Origin: Vigna angularis
Lineage: Eukaryota > Streptophyta > Magnoliopsida > Fabales > Fabaceae
NCBI RefSeq assembly: GCF_016808095.1
Contig: NC_068975.1
Span: 28,819,501-28,883,500 of the forward strand
Direction of reading: 5' to 3'
Length of the DNA stretch: 64,000 nt
Shown here piece after piece: positions 57,336-64,000 of this stretch; within the stretch, counting starts at the first letter, position 1, and every line of letters begins with the position of its first letter. A program made the position numbers and the translations under genes. A model generated the notes under the pieces. It saw only the letters and a list, made by a program, of their open reading frames with translations, made no database searches and had not been told where the DNA came from.

Positions 57336-58115
57336 TTAGAAATTTTTGATAAAAGTCTTTCATTGATTAGAGATAAGACTAATTTATAATACAAGCTGAT
57401 TTTGAAAAATTGAGTTAAACTTAAAGTTAACTTCTTAATGGAAGTGACAATGCGAGACAGATCAGGCAAGTTAGTTTGTCTACAATAAAAAACACAAGCA
57501 GATTGAGATTTTGAGCCTGTTAGCCCATAGAAGCTCGACCCATATAATTAATCTTTAGCCAGTCCAAGCTTAGGACGAGGTAAAGCGGGTTGCCCGCTTT
57601 CTCACAATTCCCCTCCTCACTTACTCAGGTTTGTTTATTTGTTTTCCTTTGTCCTTCTTACAACACAACAACCTCTCTCACTCACCTTTCCATGTTCTCC
57701 TTTGTCTTTTTTGTAGTAGTGCATCTCTTCTCGTAACAATGCATCTCTTCTCGCAACAGGTGCATGGGCTAATACCAATGTAAGGCAGACCGTTTGACCC
57801 ACATATTGCATACCAAGTGTGCGGTGGGCCTAAACGAGTTGGGTTAACCCATATTTTCACCCTTATTTCTTAACATGATATCAAATTCTTGGATTAGAGC
57901 TTATCTTAACAAAACTTGTTTGTTAGGTTTATTATTCCACTCGTTATCAAATCATCCATTAGAGTTTAGTTCACGCTCAATGTATATATACCTCTATGTA
58001 AAGAGATATATTGAAGTCTTACACCAACTAGAGATAAAACCAATTTGTAATATATATATATATAAATACAAACTTTACTTTAAAAGAATCAATTTTGTAA
58101 AATTGAATTAAGTAC
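57336..58115. repeat. Worn dispersed-repeat fragments
   Basis: Two related pieces at 57350-57440 and 58010-58110 share the order 'agagataa.ac.aattt.taata' then 'ttttg.aaaattga.ttaa', a phrase I associate with a common legume repeat. Between them, 57866 read backwards as GGGTGAAAATATGGGTTAAC resembles hAT-type termini. All tentative. Confidence 0.35.
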
Positions 58116-59200
58116 ATTTCTTATGTTGTGTTTTTAGTGTTTTCTTCCTTATGCTTGTGTAATAAATAATTCTCATCTAAACACAAATATTTTAAATTAT
58201 AAAAAAACTAAATATAAATTTTAAATTGTCAAAATTCTAATTTGAAATGTTTTGTTTGATTTGATTGCTATTTTTTTAGTATTACATTTTGTTTCAATAA
58301 TTGATTTATATTAGTAATAATATGTAAATACAAAGTATATATTTATACTAGTAATAATATGTAAATATAAAGTATATATTTATACTAGTTTTTATTTATA
58401 TATAAATGGTCGAGAAGGAGTACGTACTGAGTAAAAGTATAAATCAAGTTATAATAAAAGGTTAATATGATTTTTTTATCGCAATTTTTTTTCATAATTA
58501 TTCAACCTGGTTTTTAATTTTTTTATTGTAATTCTTACTTTTGGTATGAAGAGTTAATGTGGTCCCATCTGTTAACACTGTTGCAACGATTAACTACAAA
58601 GCAAAACATGGTTAATATGCAACATTTTGAGTTTAGTTGGATATCGCGTGAGTTATGTTATTGAGGTGGAAAATGTCTTATTTTGTGAAGATTGAAAAGA
58701 GTAGGAAAATAGAATTTTGTGTGGGTTGATTGAAGATTGAATGTTCGAAAAATTTGAAGATTAAAACTTTTACAATGGGTGGTCGACTTGTGGACTTTTC
58801 ATTCTTTGTTAGTATAACTGAATGCTTTTTCATTTTGTTTCCAAGATTAGTGCAACTTTGCGCGATTACGTGATTATAAAGGATTTCTTGATTATAAGTT
58901 TACGTAATTTAGTCCAATAAAAAGTTTAGGCTTGATTTATTGAAAAAGTAATAATACTTTCACACATAAATTTTTTATATTTATTTGACATTAACCTTTA
59001 TTTTTTTATAAATACAAAAATTCATGCGAAATGAATGTAATATATGGTACGTGATATTACTCTGACTGAAACTAAAGCAAGAACCAAAAGAGGACTAAAC
59101 ATGGTACCACAAGCATGCACAATTCAGGTACAGAGAAGGAGACGGTTTGGTTTTTCCAAAAAAGACAACACATATTTAAGCACGCAAACCTATATGATGT
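58116..59200. other. Intergenic, no gene seen
   Basis: AT-rich, with a short direct repeat at 58300-58390 (TAGTAATAATATGTAAATA twice). Confidence 0.5.
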
Positions 59201-59207
59201 ACAAAAC

Positions 59208-59275
59208 CCACGTGGCCAGGATCATCCCACGTAGCAAATCCAAAAGTTAGAGAAAGTTGCACACCTTGACACGTA
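59208..59275. promoter_or_regulatory. Cluster of ABA-response-like ACGT elements
   Basis: CCACGTGGCC at 59208-59217 (a strong G-box/ABRE), CCACGTAGC at about 59227-59235 and GACACGTATC at about 59266-59275, all within 110 bp upstream of the TATA box of the desiccation gene. Confidence 0.75.
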
Positions 59276-59311
59276 TCATTTTCTTGTATAGCTGCATGAA
59301 ACGAAAGGGTT

Positions 59312-59318
59312 TATATAA
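59312..59318 (+). promoter_or_regulatory. TATA box of the desiccation-related gene
   Basis: GGGTTTATATAAGGG, 51 bp before the ATG. Confidence 0.8.
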
Positions 59319-59368
59319 GGGTGTCTGGATCATCAGCATCTGCATCATCACTTTGAAAAAAGCCTGAA

Positions 59369-60607
59369 ATGGCACCTCGCATTTCCAGAGTCAGAGTCTC
59401 TTTTTCTGTTTTGGTTGCTTCCCTAGTCCTTCCCTTGTTTTTCCCAGAATGTTCTTCTTCTTCTTCTGTGCTCATTGCAAGAGCATCAGCCCCAAAATCA
59501 GATGTTGATCTTTTAGAATTCCCTCTAAACTTAGAATACTTGGAGGCTGAGTTCTTCTTGTTTGGAGCTTTGGGTCATGGATTGGATGTGGTTGCTCCAA
59601 ACCTGGCCGGGGGAGGACCTCCTCCCATTGGTGCCAAAGCTGCCAAACTCGACAAATTTTTCAAGGATGTCATATTGCAGTTTGGTTTGCAAGAAGTCGG
59701 ACACTTGAGGTTTTGTTCTATCTCTAACTACTACTCTCAGCAGTTATAATTATACTTTCAAGGCAAGAAATGAAAAATTATGCCGAACATTTGCGAAGTG
59801 TTGCTGAGTCTAATTTGTTGTAGGGCCATAAAGAGCACAGTGAAAGGATTCCCCAGGCCTCTGCTGGATCTAAGCCCTTCATCGTTCGCCAAAGTAATGG
59901 ATAATGCGGTTGGGAGAACTCTGAGTCCACCCTTTGACCCCTATGCTAATTCAATCAACTTTCTTCTTGCTTCTTACGTTATTCCCTATGTTGGCCTCAC
60001 TGGCTATGTTGGTGCCAATCCAAAGCTGCAAAATGCTACTTCCAGGAAGGTAATTTCTCAAACCCTGCACTGCTAATCATTCTCATGTGTTAGAGTTTAG
60101 ATGTAGTCACTCTTATTCTACACAATCTGCCTTATTTCTTTTCTTATTATAGAAGATGCCACTAACTGCATTCTTATTATTACTCTATGTCTCTCACAAT
60201 GACAATATGTGCATGCACATGAACAGCTTGTGGCAGGGCTCCTGGGAGTAGAATCAGGACAAGATGCAGCTATAAGAGCATTTTTGTATGAACGGAAAAC
60301 GCAATTGGTGCATCCCTATGGATTGAGCGTGGGAGAGTTCACAGATCGCATTTCAAGTCTCAGGAACAAGCTAGGAAAAGCAGGTTTGAAAGATGAGGGT
60401 CTTGTGGTTGCTAAGGAGTATGGTGCTGAGACAGAAGTTAATGGGAACATTCTGGCTGGTGACAGAGATTCATTGGCATATTCAAGAACCCCAGAGGAAA
60501 TATTGAGGATAATATATGGAACAGGTGATGAACATGTTCCTGGTGGCTTCTACCCTAAAGGAGCAAGTGGTCGCATAGCAACACCTTACTTGAAGCATTC
60601 CATCTAA
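59369..60607 (+). CDS. Desiccation-related protein PCC13-62-like (ferritin-like)
   Basis: Three exons, 59369-59709, 59824-60049 and 60227-60607, joined as TTGAG|GTTTTG...GTAG|GGCC and GGAAG|GTAATT...ACAG|CTTGTG. They give 315 residues, the usual length for this family. An N-terminal hydrophobic segment (VSFSVLVASLVLPLFF) is a likely signal peptide for secretion or the cell wall. The ferritin-like helical domain follows, with LLEFPLNLEYLEAEFFLFGA, GGGPPPIGAKAAKLD, NFLLASYVIPYVGLTGYVGA and LVAGLLGVESGQDAAIRAFL. The C-terminal block with TPEEILRIIYG and PGGFYPKGASGRIA is typical. The name comes from a protein of the resurrection plant Craterostigma; members rise on drought or ABA. The ACGT elements upstream agree with that. 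The biochemical role is unsettled. Confidence 0.94.
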
Positions 60608-61961
60608 AGCTTCAGCATTTGCTTTACAACTTGTGGCTTCAATCAAACTGTTGTGGTTATTCTACTGCAGTAAGCTAGTATAATAAGAATGCTACTTTCT
60701 ACTTTGGTTACACTTTATCAACAACTTATCTGTCTTTCTTAATACATATTTTATAAAAAAAATGTATCTAAGTCAGTGTATGAAATGCGAGTAACGTCAG
60801 TGAATTTGGTTCAGTTTAATTCATATCGTGATTTTGATTTAAGATATTATAAAATTATTTAATTAATTAAAAATTAAAATTAAGATAAATAAACATACAT
60901 GCATTTGAGTTAAGGAATGATTTAGAAGAAGAAGAAGAAACAAGAATGAGCACTCCACAGTTTGTTTAAATTTTTAAGCATAAAAGTTAGATTATCCAAA
61001 TATGAGTAAACTTCAGTTGGATTTGGATTAGTTTCAATAAAATATGAAATCTGAATAGACTATTTTATTTCTTCGTTTTGTTCGTTAAGTAATGTCAATA
61101 TTTAGATTTTTTCACAATTAACTAAGAAACTCCAAGTAATGGTATTGGATTTTTAGTTACTTTAACTGATGAGAAGGAATGACGAGGGTAATAAAAAAAA
61201 CAAGTAAAAGATAATCAATATTATCCGATGATTATTAGAAAAGTGACTATTTTTTTCCGAAAAAAAGACACAGTAACTTTAATTAACTTTACTTACTTTT
61301 AACTTTTTCCTGAAATAATTTTAATTAACTTTGTTCAATTTTATATTTTTTTTAAATGAAATTGTCCACTCAATCCATAAAAATTAATTAAAATCACGTG
61401 ACTTTTTGCAGAAAAATAATTGAATCCATTCCTGTAATTATTTTATATTCATTAGTACAAATAAATAAATGCAATTCAAAATATAAATTTATAAATTAAA
61501 TTGTACGTAATTTTTTCTTGCCAATAATTTTACTTTTTTTTAGAATTTAATTTCAAAAAATAATTAAAAAATTAAAAGAAAAACTACTAATGACTAATAA
61601 ATATGGGGATTCATATTATGATATTTGTTTCAACACAATAATAAATAGATAATTAAGATATTCATGATTAGTATTATTGCGGCGGTTTTTATAGATGAAT
61701 ACAAAGCTTTTTGACATCCTCACGTTATATAGCTGAAGTGCATATTTGAACAAATAAAAATAAAAACAGATTCTTATGGTTGTGCATTAAGCCAAGTGAT
61801 GTTATCATTTCCAAGTGAACACGAGAACACTAATACTCAAATCATTTCAAAGTGATGTTATGATCCTGTATTCAGATGCATAACGTTTATAACTGCTCTA
61901 CGTACATTTTTCTATGGAATCAAAGGAAGAAAAGAATGAAGAATAAAATGATAACACCTAC
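60608..61961. other. Intergenic, no gene seen
   Basis: 3' flank of the desiccation gene, then AT-rich DNA. Confidence 0.55.
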
Positions 61962-63136
61962 TTACCTACCTATGTTTTCAGTCCTCAACTCTCTTATATC
62001 TTCTGCTTGTCTAATATTTGCAGATGTCTCATTTCTTGAATCCATGTCATCGTCGTCATCACCATCTACGTATATAATATCATCATCATCATCAAGCTCA
62101 TCTTCACCATCCCAGTCTTCATCATACTCTTCATCAAATTCTTCATCGTCGTTATCATCTGCATTTGCCCGCAGAGTGTGAAACTCCGGAGGAGGAGGGC
62201 AATCTTCAGTGATTGCCTCGTCCCTCTTTATCACAAGATGCCGAATAACTCTTTCATCTTGGTCCAACAAAGTCTTCAAGTCGTTGATATATTTTGCATC
62301 CAACTCGAAGTTCATCAACATGTAGTGGGCTTTATTAGCTTTCTTTATTTTGTAAGCTAACCTTCTCATACCCCAATCATTCAACCTCCAAATCTGACCT
62401 TTCTTCTCCCTCATGAAGTCTGTCAATATGAGAAAAACTAGTCAGAACATCTTTTTTTTCATCTGCAGATCGCAGCAACGTTTTAAGAAACCACTACTAT
62501 CATATCAAGGAACCGCAGTTGTTTCGTTTGATGCCAAAAAAATAAATCCAATTATCAGATAGTGACTGTTTGTTCGTTGTAATTCAACAAGTTACATATT
62601 TTACCACCACCAGTTCAATGGATCATAGAGACTACCTAATCTTGAAAGAGGATGAAGTATATCGAGTGCAGAACTTTTGCTAAGCCCTATCTTGTCCTAC
62701 TGAATGAATAAGAACAAAAGTATTGAAATCCCTCATGAAATTTCAGGAGAGGGCATTAGAGACTATATTTACCAGCTATGAACCTATGACTTGTAAACTT
62801 TTGGCAAAGCTAGAATAAAAAATACAATTAGAGTTAATTCGATAATAAGGGCAGTAAGAAAACAACAAGCCAACTATAAAGGTTTCCATTTGTCATAGAC
62901 CACCATCCTCCACCTGATAACCAGCTAGCCACTTTAGGAATGGCTACAGCAGAACGTGACTTGCTGATAGAAATGGTAAACTATTGAACTCATTCCACAT
63001 CACACATCAGGGAATATGAACAGTTAAAAAATGATACAGAGTATACAATGAAGGTTACCTTGAATTTTCTCGTTGACAGCTGCAACCTCATCTTCATGCT
63101 TCTCATGGATTAAGTACATGACCTCATAGTGGCGTA
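61962..63136 (-). CDS. Chloroplast 30S ribosomal protein bS6 (3' exons, partial)
   Basis: Two coding exons are visible: 63059-63136 (RHYEVMYLIHEKHEDEVAAV, NEKIQ) and 61962-62419 (DFMREKKGQIWRLNDWGMRR, LAYKIKKANKAHYMLMNFEL). The split codon G|AC joins them across GT-AG borders, and the acceptor CTCTGCAG precedes the first. The bS6 fold is complete from the RHYEVMY strand through DERVIRHLVIKRDEAITED. After CPPPPEFHTLRA comes a very acidic Asp/Glu tail, as in plastid S6 alpha. The transit-peptide exon was not found and probably lies beyond 64000. The annotated stop at 61962 falls within GTAGGTAAGTAG, which also contains a perfect donor (AG|GTAAGT), so a further small exon is possible. Confidence 0.87.
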
Positions 63137-63754
63137 CTGCAGAGGTAAGAAAGCAGTGTGGTGTGAGATAGAGCAGTTGAAATATAGGTAAAGATTAGCA
63201 CCTGAGATCTTTTACTTTACTATGCATTGACGGAAGATTGGTAACTATAATAAGAAGCCATATGACATCTTAAATGGAAAACAAGCGAGCACATGCACAT
63301 ATGCGTCAGTCCCTACACAGTGCTCCCAATAAGCAGGGTCAGTCAACAGTAGATGTGCACAACCTTATCCCTACAAGTGGGGAGACTGTGTCCAGGATTT
63401 GATCATATGACCTTCAGGAAACAAGACAACAACCTTACTGTTGCATCAGGACTTACCCTCTACGCACGCAATGTAACTTAAATTATCAGAATGTATGGAA
63501 ATTGATTGTAACAAAACTATAAAATAATGTGGGCAAACATCTACAAGTTCAGCGCAAAAGATTGAACGTTGACAAATGAGATTTAGATACAAGCTAAGAA
63601 GATTGAGATACAATAGTTGTTCAGGGCAACTCAAGTTGTGTGCAGGTTAAGCACAGTAACATCATTGGCCTTGATGGTTTCAGTTGAGGATGGTTTGGTA
63701 CAACCAATCTATTTCACAAGATATTGGACAACTAGAAGAGAACACCGTTGTTTG

Positions 63755-63961
63755 TCAGGCAGGATAGTTGGCACTAGTTAGTTTAACAAGAATATACATT
63801 GAAGTTTCAATCCGGTGGAAGAGGTCTTTGTAGTCATTGGAAGGAAGAGGGTTGGAGGAGTTGATGTTGTATGAATCAACAGATGCCATTGGATAAAGAA
63901 AAAAAAAACTGTACAGATTGTGGTTGATGATCAAAGCTTGTGAGCTCTGGATACCCTGCAA
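63755..63961 (-). pseudogene. Possible Copia Gag-like fragment
   Basis: A short frame (from the internal Met, MASVDSYNINSSNPLPSNDY) ends FHRIETSMYILVKLTSANYP A and a TGA where Copia Gag proteins usually have Trp after NYPA. It lies upstream of the bS6 exons, probably within the first intron. The resemblance is short and uncertain. Confidence 0.35.
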
Positions 63962-64000
63962 AGACCAAATCTTCGAAGGGAACGATCCATCACATTATGA

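Overview
This window reads as nuclear DNA of a flowering plant. Genes are split by GT-AG introns, plant-specific families are present, intergenic DNA is very AT-rich, and every major class of plant transposon is represented. Gene content and repeat style suggest a legume, perhaps of the bean/cowpea/soybean group; that placement is inference.

Layout. 1-3100: a ~158-bp tandem repeat split by a 1.6-kb non-autonomous CACTA transposon with a 3-bp target duplication. 3675-4364: a DUF7086 zinc-ribbon gene. 5.1-6.5 kb: a fold-back element with long inverted arms. 7.0-7.9 kb: a small Mutator-like element with a 9-bp target duplication. 8.9-9.4 kb: a decayed Copia fragment. 11.5-12.1 and 16.0-16.7 kb: two intronless paralogues of the plant WRN-exonuclease-like family. 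19.35-21.1 kb: a gutted LTR retrotransposon full of short tandem repeats. 22.4-24.1 kb: a Mutator-like element that seems to carry a captured gene fragment. 25.6-28.1 kb: a spliced membrane-protein gene. 29.8-30.3 kb: a pectin methylesterase/invertase inhibitor. 31.6 and 33.0 kb: two tRNA-Trp(CCA) genes. 34.5-38.9 kb: a complete ten-exon poly(A) polymerase gene of the short PAPS3-like type. 39.1-44.2 kb: AT-rich DNA without genes. 44.2-44.5 kb: a small gene with an internal 14-residue repeat.

47-55.5 kb is the most eventful stretch. An EMC6 gene (ER membrane protein complex subunit 6, minus strand) carries a 386-bp tandem duplication across its 5' leader. A very young, apparently intact 5.26-kb Ty3/gypsy chromovirus has landed in one copy of that duplication, and the last EMC6 exon is damaged. 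The retrotransposon has 350-bp LTRs differing at one base, a perfect 5-bp target duplication, a primer-binding site matching tRNA-Tyr, and one gag-pol frame of 1,516 codons ending inside the 3' LTR.

59.3-60.6 kb holds a three-exon desiccation-related PCC13-62 gene with an ABA-type promoter. 61.96-63.14 kb holds the 3' exons of a chloroplast ribosomal protein bS6 gene whose first exon probably lies beyond the window. The genes are unrelated housekeeping and stress genes and do not form a pathway. All identities come from reading the sequence; no database search was run.
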